Assembly: GCA_030278955.1 (NCBI GenBank)
Contig: JAOANR010000004.1
Span: forward strand, 2,675,625 to 2,739,624
Source of the DNA: Hygrophila difformis
Taxonomy: Eukaryota; Streptophyta; Magnoliopsida; Lamiales; Acanthaceae
DNA: 64,000 nt
Reading direction: 5' to 3'
Part shown: piece after piece, positions 46,810 through 57,569 of the stretch
How the letters are laid out: each line of letters starts with the position of its first letter
How positions within the stretch are numbered: the first letter of the stretch is position 1
Notes under the pieces: model-generated
What the model was told of the DNA's origin: nothing
Database searches by the model: none
The model's input: the letters and a program-made list of their open reading frames with translations, nothing else
Program-made: the position numbers and the translations under genes

Positions 46810-47395
46810 TAATTCGATTTGAGGCAATTCGGTTAGACCGAATTGCCCATGAGAATGGAATTGCATGGCAAAAATATTTGTTGAATGCCTTATCTAAAAA
46901 TTTATATGCAATTCGATCTAGGCAATTCGGTCTAATTGCTAAACCGAATTGCCCATGATGAAGGAATTGCATAGCAAAAATTGTTCTTATATGGTGCACA
47001 AGCAATTCGGTCTGTGCGAATTCGGTTTAGACCGAATTCCCCCCATAGATCGAATTGACCTTATACACCATATTGTATGCATGCCATCCCCTCACGCCTT
47101 AGTTTATTTTCTCTGTCTCACCAATTCGAATTGTCCAATTCGGTTTAGACCGAATTCAATTGGCAATTCGAATTACCCTCATTTTGGGGTAAATGCCTTA
47201 GCCAAATTTGAGTGAAGGAATGACTTCATCAATTCGAATTGTCCAATTCGGTTTAGACCGAATTGCTTTGACAATTCGAATTAGAGGATGCTTCATGACT
47301 TTACAAGGATTAATTGGGTATGGTGTTACTTCATACCTCATGCATCCTCAATTCGGTCTCTTTTGCATTTTGCCCAATAGACCGAATTGCTTTCT
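46810..47395. repeat. Palindrome array 2 in the left LTR
   Basis: Six clusters with inner cores of the type AATTCGGTTTAGACCGAATT. Two are flanked by the second palindrome AATTCGAATT on both sides (47120-47180 and 47228-47285). Repeated at 63240-63810 in the right LTR. Confidence 0.88.
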
Positions 47396-49309
47396 TCTTT
47401 CTATTTCAAAACTCCAAAAATATTTTATCACTTGAGTTGTGTAAGTTGCATGGGTGTACTGGGCCTAGGCCCACTACATCTAATTTTATCCATTACACAT
47501 CTCAACCCTTCAGTGTCTATTTATTGTGTGATTAACACTCACGCAGTACCAAAAAAATATTTTGTTAATTAATCTTTTTTGTTTATTGCGTGTATGAATG
47601 GGTAATAAGAAATATCACAGATCAATGTTGGCGAAAAGGTCCCTTCACTGGGATAACGATTAGCTCGTCTTCTATGTATTAATTTTTACTCGTTATTTTG
47701 CATGGTCTGATTAGTGGTTGGTGGAAGCTACGGCGAAAAGGTCTCTCCATGGAGATAACGATTAGTCACTCAGCCAACTCCTAATTAGATACAGTTTTAT
47801 TTTCTTTACCTTAATTTCAAACCTGAATCTAGAATTGTAGTAATGATAGATAATATATGCCAATGTTATCTAATAATTATTACAGTAATAGAACATGTGG
47901 GTTTTCATCTAAATTCACAGATAGTGAAGTCTAAAATGACAGCGGCAACTGTCACTTAAGGCATTCCACTGTCTAAGAATCATTCCATCTGGAATACTTG
48001 GGACTCGGATAGCAGATGTTTGCAGTCCGGATAACCCCAGTTATTTCTGGCATTCTCTTTAGCCAAATTCTTCTTATCTCAGGCTAATCCATCTTTGTGT
48101 ATCAACTTCTGTCTAACCCCACCATATATTTTGGGGTATTTTATTTTACTTCTCATATACATGTATGCATGATATTATTATATAGATATTGTGGTCTATA
48201 ATATTTTGGAGATCCTTCTCCTTGGACATAGAAGTCTTGATTTAAATCAGATGCTGCATAATACATTTCCACAAAAATCACTTTATAAAATCCGAATCTG
48301 AGTAAGGGATAAATTCGACAGTTATGACTAACTCACATTCTACTGGGGGTTTATCTTGAGAACTTAGAAGCAGAGTCAGCGATTAGGTCTCATCTAGACT
48401 GAAAGGATCTGTGTTCTAATTGAGAGTTTAGTACCTGTTTAGGGAATGATTTTCAAATATCTACTTGTTTCTCAAAATTATTGTGTGTTGGAAATCTTGT
48501 ATTAAGTGTTGCATCGAATCAGTGTCCACTTGGATTCGGATAAGATGTGATAATTAATATTGGAGGAACAACATATAGGCCTTGGTTAATTTCTAAGGTA
48601 GGGTTGAGTATTCTTTCAACTACTATCTTCTCTCACCAAAGCCTAAAATTGAGTCTCGAGTGAGTACATTCGGAATAGATCTTCATAGGTCTGTTCCACT
48701 CATGTTTGTATCTCATAACTAACCGGATGTTATAAGCCCTGTGGCTTACTGATATTTGGGAAGTTCTAAATCTGCATCTGGTCACCAAGACCAGGGGCTC
48801 TTTTATACTAACGGAATGTGATGATCTTTTAAAACTTCCGAGTGATAGGTTTTAAATGCTTTCTTTACTGCTTTCTTTATCGCTTTCTTTAAAATGCTTT
48901 CATAGAGGTCACTCGGAAGAATTAGAGGTTGGCCGCCGGTTGTAAGGTTTAAGAGTTATGGATTAGTTCGGGATTAGATTTGGACCTTGGGTGTGACAAG
49001 GGGGATGATAGGAGTACTTGGCATATCAACTAATGATATGTTAGGTGTTGCTTATCCACCATGGAGGAATAACATACCTCGGCAGGGGCAGTTATTAATC
49101 TGTGGTATCTTTGAGGTTGAGGTCTTAAGGCATGTAAATCCTTGCTGTAAGTACCTGTCTGTTAAAGGGAACATGGTATAGGAAGCATGAGAGTTAGCTA
49201 ACTGAAAGGATTATCCCAAGCGAAGATCTGTGTACAAAAATGGATGTTTAATTGTGTTTCATCTGAATCTTGTCCAATCTTTATTATTTTCTCCCTGTCC
49301 CTTCGGTCA

Positions 49310-49450
49310 TATTTTAAATCCGCTTTCGTAGAATAATTTTACTTGCTTTCTTAGCATAATTCTTATTGCTTTCTTAGAATAGAATTTAATCGCTTTTTAG
49401 ACTAAATTTACCATGCTTTGTAGAATAATCTTTAATTGCTTCCATAGTCT
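49310..49450. repeat. Degenerate GCTTTCTTAGAATAAT tandem repeat
   Basis: About five imperfect units of 22-28 bp containing GCTTT(C)TTAGA(A)TA lie near the 3' end of the 5' LTR. A shorter run of gctttctt words lies at 48858-48900. Confidence 0.6.
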
Positions 49451-49822
49451 AGTTTAAATTATTGTCAAGTAGTTGTTAGAAATCATTGCAAAACTTGAAT
49501 CGAGTAACCGAGTGGAAAATCTTAGTAAACGACGTGGGCCCTGCTTCTATCGCACATCCTCCAGTGAACGATCCGGTCTTACTATAAATTACTGCAATTT
49601 TTGACACCGTGCGCTTTCTGGGGCACAGTTCCTTAACACGAGTAATAAAAACGTGACAACCTATAAATATATCCCTAATCCCAACTCCATCTTCATAAAT
49701 TGGTTTCATTAAATAAAGTTGAAAACCAGGATTATGATTTTTCAGAAAATACTCATGTAGTGGGAACTTGTCAAAAGTTTCATGGCAAGGAATTTCATGA
49801 CATGAAATTATGAAAAGTTTCA

Positions 49823-49840
49823 TGGCGCCGTTGCCGGGGA
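49823..49840 (+). other. Primer binding site, tRNA-Asp
   Basis: TGGCGCCGTTGCCGGGGA is the complement of the 3' end of plant tRNA-Asp(GUC) and directly follows the LTR end CA. This primer is usual for Athila/Tat-group gypsy elements. Confidence 0.85.
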
Positions 49841-50088
49841 CCTTCAGTGTGACAGACTGAAGGTCAAGATTGAACTATCTATCCCGGCTGCACCATGAAA
49901 TTTGTCAAAAGTTTCATGCCGAGGAGGACCACAGCGCCGTTTGAAATCAAAGCATCCCACATGAGTAATAAAAAGTAAAATATATCCTTAAACCCCTTTC
50001 CCATGAATCATAACTCTTTTCATTTAATAAATTCAACTTGGGATATTTTAGAAAACACTCGTGTTAATGAAACTTGTCAAAAGTTTCA

Positions 50089-50106
50089 TGGCGCCGTTGC
50101 CGGGGA
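50089..50106 (+). repeat. Second primer-site copy within a hairpin
   Basis: An exact repeat of the primer site, 266 bp downstream. It is flanked by TTTCATGGCG and the inverse CGCCATGAAA, so the site sits in a loop. The sequence leading to it (about 49975-50088) repeats the end of the LTR (about 49645-49822). Confidence 0.8.
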
Positions 50107-50182
50107 GCGCCATGAAATTGGAAATTGTATTTAGAGGTTCTTCACCCCCCCGGCAGCACGATGAAATGTGTTAAAAGTTTCA

Positions 50183-50200
50183 TGGTGCCGCTGCCGGGGA
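50183..50200 (+). repeat. Third, mutated primer-site copy
   Basis: TGGTGCCGCTGCCGGGGA, with two changes from the functional site, again after aaaagtttca. Confidence 0.75.
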
Positions 50201-50328
50201 GGATGCAACGCCGTTTATTAAGCGAACTACACTCCTGATTTACTCATAGATAGTTTTTGTATATATTCCTGAACCATTACTAACCTGGGGGTTGTGCAGG
50301 TGCTGTCAAATCTTGATACAAACTGCTT

Positions 50329-53300
50329 ATGCAAAGGAGAAAGGCCACATTGCCTAAGCTACCATTCGATCTAGAAATAGAAAGGACCGCTCGCCAACTG
50401 AGGGCGCAAGCCAGACGAAGGAAAGAGCAAGAAGCCCGGACTCGTACCTCACCCGAAACCACAAGCAGTGAAATATCCGATATGGCAGAGAACCAAGACA
50501 TTCCCCTGATCTTACCACTAGACCAACCACCCAATAATCCTAGTAATGGAGCTGATGGGGGTATGGTAGAACACCCGAATCGTGCCAACGAGGAGGAAAA
50601 TCTACCTAATCCAAATCAGCAACAGTATCAGCAGTTCCACCAACAACCACCACCCCCTAACCAATATAACCAACAAAACCAAAATATACCAAACCAGCAA
50701 TACCAGAATCAAGCCTTCAATCAGGAACAATTCCAAAACAACCCTCATGATCCCGATAATATTTTCCAACAGAATCCCAACTATCACCAGCAGTACCAAA
50801 ACCAAGCTGAGCAAGGAAATCAACAGCAGCAAGCAGCAGCTGATTTTATGCAGCCCATTGTGGAGCCCTATCTGGATAGGCCTGGGAGAGCACAATTCCC
50901 TGCACGCAATTTTGAGCTCAAACCGGCACTCATCAACTTGGTGCAAAACAACCAATTTTGCGGTGCAAATCATGAGGATCCCCATGATCATCTCCAAACC
51001 TTCCTGGAGCTCTGCGACACGATCAAGAATCAGGGAGTCTCACCTGATGCTATAAGACTAATGTTGTTTCCCTTTTCTTCGTTTAGTGGTGCCAGGGATT
51101 GGTATAAATCATTGCCCATAAATCAGAGGAGTACCTGGGCAGATTTGGTGAGGAGTTTTCTGTTAAAGTATTTTCCTGAATCTAAGATAGACGAGGGATG
51201 AGAAAAAATTGGAGAATTCAAGATGAAGCCGGACGAGTCATTATACGACGCAAAGGAGAGGTTCGCCAGCCTCTTGAGGCGATGCCCCCAACACGGATAT
51301 CAACCGTGGGAGCAACTGAGGAAATTCTATGGAGGACTCACCCATCCATGGAGAATGATGTTGGACGCTGCAGGCGGAAGACATTTGCTCCATTTGCCCA
51401 TGGATCAAGCCTGGGAAAAGATTGAGACAATGTCTGTCAACAGATCTGTATTGAACAGCAGTGACAAGAAGGCAGACCCTCCTAGAAAAGTTTTTGCTGT
51501 AAGTGAAGGAAAAACAGATTTCGAAAAATTGCAGGAACAGGTAGCTGCGATACAGCTAGGACAGGAGAAAGGAAAGGGAGCAGGTATTTCTCAGGCAGGA
51601 GCCTCATCTAGCCAAATGCAAGCACATCAACCGGGAGCAAATTGTGGGCTCTGTCAAGGACCACATCCAACTGACACATGCCAACAACTAGCTACCGAAA
51701 GCTGCAATTACGCAAGGAACTAACAGAACCGCCACCCCAACCTCTCCTATTCCTACAACAATGCACTCAACGCGCATTTGTTGACACAGCCAAACCAGCC
51801 TAACCAGTTCGGAAACCAGAACCTTCAGCAGAACTGCAGACCTCAGACCCAAGGCTTCGTTCAGCAGAGAGTTCAGAACTTCCAGAATCAGAACCAGAAC
51901 TTTCAACCCCATATCCAACAGAGGCCCAACCAAAACCAAGGCCAGAATTTCCAAAACTTCCAAGCCCAACCTGATCAGAACCAGCAATACAAACAAAAGC
52001 CACCATCTCGCCTGGAGAATTTGATGACTGAGTTCATTTCCAATCAAAGGGAGATAAACCAGCAATTGCAGTCATCAATCAAAAATGTAGAGACGCAGGT
52101 CACCCAGTTGGCTAAGGAATTGCAGAACAGGGGGAAAGGAACACTGCCAAGCAGCACCGAAGCCAATCTGCAATGCAAGGCAATCACATTGCGGGGAGGC
52201 AAGACTCTGAAGGGAAATTTTGGATCTGCAAAGAAGAAAGCTATGAAAGTAAAGGTTTCATTGGAGGTGGAAAATGAAAAGGAAAAGGTTGAAGGAGATG
52301 AAAGTGTTGAGCTGGTAAAGGATAGATCAGATACAGCTAACTCGCAGGCTGCAGCTGCAAATGAAGCTGAAGAGGGTATGGGTGAAGGTACAATTTCCTT
52401 CTCTTTACCACCAAAAATAGATAATAATAAGTACATGCCAAGGGTGCCGTACCCTGCACGTCTTAAAAATAAGGAACATGACCTTAAATTCAAGAAATTT
52501 CTAGAACGGTTAAAGTCTGTAGAGATAACCATTCCTCTCGTGGAAATGATTTCAAAAATGCCCACCTATGCTAAGTTCTTAAAAGAATTGATTTCGGGGA
52601 AAAGGCAAATAGAGCAGGAGGAGGTGATCATTCTCAACAGCACATGCAGTGCCATAGTTCAGAGGAAGCTGCCCGAAAAGAAAGAGGACCCTGGGTGTTG
52701 CACGCTACCAGTACAGATTGGAAAGGCCAAAGTGAGCATGGGGTTATGTGATCTAGGATCCAGCATCAACGTGATGCCTCTAGCCATGGTAATTCGCCTA
52801 AGGCTCGGAGAGATTGAACCGGTCAAGATGAAACTGCAGCTGGCAGACAGAACAATCACTAAGCCCGTAGGAATCCTCAAGGATGTGGTAGTCAAAACCG
52901 GCCAAGTTCTTTTCCCGGTTGACTTCATCATCCTTGATATTGAAGAGGACTCTGAAATGCCGCTTATCCTGGGACGCCCGTTTTTAGCCACTGGCGGTGC
53001 ACTGATTGATGCCACATCTGGAAGAGTCACATTGAGGGTGGACAATCGAGAAATCTCTTTTGACATGGAGGAGCTGCAGAAATTCCTGAATGAGGGATCT
53101 TGTTCCATGTTTGATGTAATAGAAAGTAGGTGTGAGGACGAGAGCATAGACTCTATGACTGTGATGACAGACAAAATTTCAAAACAGGTACTGACGCCTG
53201 GAGGTGCTGAGCAACAAAGAAGTTGCAATGATGTTCACTTCGAAGACCCTATCACTGGGGATCTTGAAGAATTCGACGGTGTTGAATTCACTCCGGAGGA

Positions 53301-53595
53301 GGAAGAGAGCACCACGGAAGAGGAAGTGGACCCTGTATTGACACAGGGTCCTGAAGGTAAATCTGATCTCTCACCCCCAACCAATTCTCGCAAATTACTA
53401 CCTTCCGTTGAATGTCCGCCAGAGCTTGAACTTAAAATACTTCGGGATCATCTTAAGTACGTTTTTCTCGCTGAACATAAAAGATTACCGGTAATTGTGT
53501 CAGCCAAGCTGACACAAGAACAAGAAAAAGCTCTGGTAGACATTCTAAAGAAATATGCACATGCAACTGGATGGACCATTTCTGATATAAAATGA
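50329..53595 (+). pseudogene. Athila-type gag-protease region with three in-frame stops
   Basis: One frame runs from MQRRKATLPKLPFDLEIERT to the RT border. Residues about 60-170 are Gln/Asn-rich. The gag core has NNQFCGANHEDPHDHLQTFL and LLRRCPQHGYQPW, as in Athila gag. A Cys-rich segment (CGLCQGPHPTDTC) and another Gln/Asn-rich stretch follow. The aspartic protease has GLCDLGSSINVMPLAM near 52745 with PLILGRPFLATGG near 52960, where the family normally shows DLGAS. In-frame stops at 51199 (TGA), 51721 (TAA) and 53593 (TGA, at the junction to RT where Gly GGA is expected) break it. Reading continues in the same frame after each stop, so these are simple point mutations. Confidence 0.88.
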
Positions 53596-56266
53596 ATAAG
53601 CCCCTCTGTTTGCATTCACAGAATTTTAATGGAAGAGGAGTACAAGCCCTCTAGGCAACCACAAAGGCGTTTGAACCCCCATATGCAAGAAGTGGTAAGG
53701 AAAGAAGTTATTAATCTCTTAGATGCTGATATCATCTATCCTATATCTGACAGCAAATGGGTTAGCCCAGTGCAAGTAGTACCTAAGCGTGGGGGGATGT
53801 GCATAATGACTAATGAGCAAGGAGAAGAAGTGGCGACACGTCCAGTAACCGGTTGGAGAGTCTGCATCGACTACCGAAAGCTTAACACCGCTACGCGGAA
53901 GGACCATTTTCCCTTACCATTCATTGATCAGATGCTGGAGAGGTTGGCCGGGAGGGAGTACTGCTTTTTGGATGGGTACTCTGGTTACAATCAGATTGTA
54001 ATAGCTAGTGAAGATCATGATAAGACCACTTTCACGTGCCCGTATGAAACTTTTGCTTACAGGCGCATGCCTTTTGGACTTTGCAATGCGCCTGCCACTT
54101 TTCAGCGATGCATGATGTCTATTTTCTCAGAATTTATCGAAAATGCATTGAAGTTTTCATGGATGACTTCTATGTGTATGGAGATACTTTTGATGAATGT
54201 TTGACAAATCTTGCAAAAATTTTAAAAAGATGCGAGGACACTAACCTAGTTTTGAACTGGGAGAAGTGCCATTTCATGGTCACCGAAGGAATAGTGTTGG
54301 GTCACCGCATCTCGCGCGCAGGCATCAAAGTCGATAGAGCCAAAGTCTCAGTCATCTCCAACCTTCCATTACCAAACTCAATAAAAGCAGTTAGGAGTTT
54401 CTTAGGGCATGCCGGCTTTTACCGGAGATTCATTAAAGACTTTTCTAAAATTGCCAAGCCGCTCACTAATTTGCTTTGTAAAGAAAATTCTTTCGTAATA
54501 AGTGAAGCGTGTGTTCAAGCCTTTGACACGCTCAAGAAGATGTTGATTTCTGCTCCAATAGTGCAACCACCCGATTGGTCAATGCCTTTCGAGGTCATGT
54601 GCGATGCAAGTGATCTCGCCGTGGGTGCAGTTCTTGGGCAACATAAGGCATGAAGGCACTGCGTAATTCATTACGCCAGCCATGCCCTGACTGAAGCCCA
54701 AGTCAATTACACCACCACGGAGAAAGAGATGTATGATGTGGTTTTTGCGTTTGATAAATTCAGACAATACCTCATTGGTACGAAAACCATAGTATACACC
54801 GATCACTCTGCACTGAGATACTTGTTCAGCAAACAAGACGCCAAACCTCGATTAATCAGGTGGGTACTCTTGTTGCAAGAATTTGACATCATAATAAAAG
54901 ATAGAAAAGGCAGAGACAATGGTGCTGCTGACCATTTGTCTCGAATAGAAAATGATAAAAATGAGATAGCCGTCAATGAAAATTTTCCGGATGAGCAACT
55001 GTTTGCCTTGCACCTTTATGATCAAGCTTGTCCATGGTTTTCTGACATTGCTAACTTTTTAGCATGTGGAATAACTCCATCATTCCAGAGCAAGAAACAA
55101 AAAGCAAGGTTCAACCGAGAGGTAGTTAACTACTTCTGGGAAGATCCTTATCTCTTTAAGAATTGTGCAGATTCGATTATTAGACGTTGTGTAACTGAGC
55201 ACGAGGCTTATCAGATCGCTAAAAAATGTCATGAATCGGAATATGGAGGTCACCATGGCCCCACTCGAACAGCTCACAAGGTGCTCGAGTGTGGTTTCTA
55301 TTGGCCTACCATTTACGAGGATTGCAAGGCGTTTGTTAAGGCTTGCGATAGATGCCAAAGACTAGGGAATATCTCCAAGAGGGATGAGATGCCTCAAAAG
55401 GAATTCTCATCCTTGAGATTTTCGATGTATGGGGTATTGACTTCATGGGACCATTCCCGACATCTGATGGGAATCACTACATCTTGGTAGCTGTCGATTA
55501 CGTGTCCAAGTGGGTCGAGGCGATTGCGCTGCCAACCAATGATGGTCACCAAGTCATCAAATTTTTGAAAATTAACATTTTCAATAGATTTGGTGTACCT
55601 AGGGTAATCATATCCGATGGAGGAACCCACTTTGTCAACAAAGCTTTTGCAAATCTCATGAGCAGAACTGGGATTCTCCACAAGATCGGCACACCTTATC
55701 ATCCCCAAACCAGTGTCCAAGTCGAGGTATCTAACCGCGAAATCAAACACATACTCGAAGCCACTGTAGGGATAACCCGCAAAGACTGGTCACGTAAACT
55801 CAATGATGCTCTATGGGCATACCGCACTGCATTCAAGACTCCCATTGGGATGTCCCCATACAGGCTTGTCTTTGGAAAAGCCTGTCATTTGCCTGTAGAA
55901 CTAGAGCACAAGGCTGATTGGGCTGTAAAACGCTTAATTTTGACCCACGAGTTGCTCAAAGTAAGCGCCAAGTTGGACCTCAATGAAATTGAGGAAATAC
56001 GTGCACAAGCTTATGAAAGCTCGAGGATTTACAAAGAGCGGACCCAGAAGTTACACGATCGTCGTATAAAGTCTAAACACTTCTATATTGGCCAAAATGT
56101 CTTGTTATTCAATTCTAGGTTAAAGCTGTTCCCCGGAAAGCTTAAATCCAGATGGGAAGGGCCATACGAAGTGGTGCACGTGTTTGAAAGTGGAGCTGTC
56201 AGGATCCGAACTGACAAAGGAGAGCTGGTGGTAAATGGACACAGATTGAAGAAGTACCTAGGGTAG
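53596..56266 (+). pseudogene. Athila-type RT, RNase H and integrase, frameshifted
   Basis: Continues the gag-protease frame through RRLNPHMQEVVRKEV, WRVCIDYRKLNTATRKDHF and RRMPFGLCNAPATFQ. A shift near 54145 moves the RT active-site segment (IEVFMDDFYVYGD) to another frame. RNase H opens CDASDLAVGAVLGQ near 54600, followed by a TGA at 54651; reading continues as [20 protein letters not shown]. Integrase has the zinc segment from [19 protein letters not shown] to CDRCQ near 55250-55360, then a shift near 55440 before [19 protein letters not shown], with SDGGTHF further on. It ends GHRLKKYLG at 56266. At least two shifts and one stop mean this copy cannot supply its own enzymes. Confidence 0.9.
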
Positions 56267-56319
56267 CTCGACCCCGAAAAAGAAGTCCAAGTGACATCAG
56301 AGCCGGCCTATGCTCAATA

Positions 56320-56344
56320 AATATATATATATATATATATATAA
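56320..56344. repeat. (AT)n microsatellite
   Basis: About twelve AT dinucleotides shortly after the integrase stop. Confidence 0.9.
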
Positions 56345-56422
56345 TTACTTATTACATATTTATCCGTCTCGAACGATGAGTATCCAAAAATCAACTAAAC
56401 ATTTAGAGTACTAAGACTCTAA

Positions 56423-56438
56423 ATGTAAGGATGTTGAT
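56423..56438 (+). repeat. Internal polypurine-tract-like box 1
   Basis: ATGTAAGGATGTTGAT closely matches the sequence at the true 3' LTR border (61503). It is preceded by a perfect 11-bp stem, acatttagagt with actctaaatgt. Confidence 0.65.
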
Positions 56439-56796
56439 ATTTGGAGAAAATTTAATAATTTTCTTATGTTTGCCTTGCAGGAATTCATGGAACCAACAAA
56501 AAGAAGGATAAAGCTTCAAAAACCAGGTTCCCGGTTGGACTAACACTACATTTAATGGAAAGTAATTTCGGAATTTAGAGAAAATTTAAAATCCGGAATA
56601 AATCCATAAAATGAGGGTGTTAATCCAACCTAATTTATGCAAGCAATATTTATAATAGAATAATATTTCTGTTTAAATATGTGCTTTCAGTATGTTATTT
56701 TTTTTTTAAGAAAATCCATAATTTCAGAAAATTGAAATTTTGAAAAATTTCAAAATTTTTTCTAAGTGTTGAATGCGAACTGTTGTATTTCTCAAA

Positions 56797-57405
56797 TCAA
56801 TTTGGTCTGCATCGAATTGTTTGAAACAAAGCGCATTAGAGGTGTGCCTTGAAAGTCTTAACCAATTCGATCTCCAAGCAAATTCGGTCTATACCGAATT
56901 GGCCTAAGAGACCGAATTGGCTTCCCAAGACACATTATCCATCCTTGCGTAAATTTGGCCAAGTAGCAATTCAGTCTATAGCAAGTCGGTCTAGACTGAA
57001 TTGATTTTGAATAGGTCGAATTTAGCTACAAAAGGCATTTGTGATTCCTTAGTTTTATTTATGCAAGCGAGCAATTCGATCTATAAGGCAATTCGGTCTA
57101 GACCGAATTGCCCATATAGACCGAATTGCCTCACAAAAGCATCCCTCAGTAATTTTCCTAAGTAACCAGATTCGGTCTTCTTGCTGTAATTCGGGCTCTA
57201 AACCAATTCGGTCTAAGACCGAATTGACTTCAAAAGATCACATTGCAGCAAGTGTGCTTGCTTCCCCTTGCAATTCGGTCTCTATGCCAATTCGGTCTAG
57301 ACCGAGTTGGCCTAAGAGACCGAATCTCTCACAAACACTGGAAACTATCTACCAATTCGGTCTAGACCTAATTGATGGTTCGGTCTCCAATAGACCGAAT
57401 TAGCC
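56797..57405. repeat. Palindrome array after pol
   Basis: About seven nested clusters. They include the perfect 20-bp core AATTCGGTCTAGACCGAATT at about 57090 and near-perfect ones at 56880, 57210, 57290 and 57355. They share the design of the LTR arrays but are not a copy of the LTR, since surrounding text differs. The array ends about 15 bp before a TATA box. Confidence 0.88.
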
Positions 57406-57416
57406 ACTCCCCTAAC

Positions 57417-57425
57417 CCTTTATAT
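57417..57425 (+). promoter_or_regulatory. Likely internal promoter (TATA box and pyrimidine patch)
   Basis: CTTTATATT is followed within 20-90 bp by C/T-rich sequence (cccctcttttccctcacttt) typical of plant core promoters. An ATG begins at 57570. The position suggests a promoter for the F-box gene separate from the LTR promoter. Confidence 0.5.
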
Positions 57426-57569
57426 TCCATGTTCCCCCTCTTTTCCCTCACTTTCACCCTCCACACTTCGATATTTCCCCGAATCCCCTCTCGCGAACTT
57501 CGTCTTCCTCGCGAAACCAGAGCTCGAGCCAGTACTTTACCTCGTTTTACTCGACTAAAGTGTTTGAAA

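Larger units (their letters stand above)
45091..49822 (+). repeat. 5' LTR of the Athila-like element
   Basis: It starts TGATAATGGCC and ends TTTCA next to the primer site. The first 2.48 kb can be matched to 61515-64000; the remaining 2.2 kb cannot be checked because the right copy leaves the window, so the full 4.7-kb length is inferred from the primer site position. It contains two palindrome arrays, two copies of gcgaaaaggtc...ggataacgattag-type text (47625 and 47733) and a GCTTTCTT-rich repeat near its end. Confidence 0.7.

Noticed and set aside
54100..54112. TTTTCAGCGATGC inside the Athila-like RT.
   Set aside because: A single chance match within conserved RT codons (FQRCM); not part of the motif arrays.
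56797..57405. A partial third LTR, because palindromes match those of the LTRs.
   Set aside because: Only the palindromic units are shared; the text between them does not align to 45091-47600.
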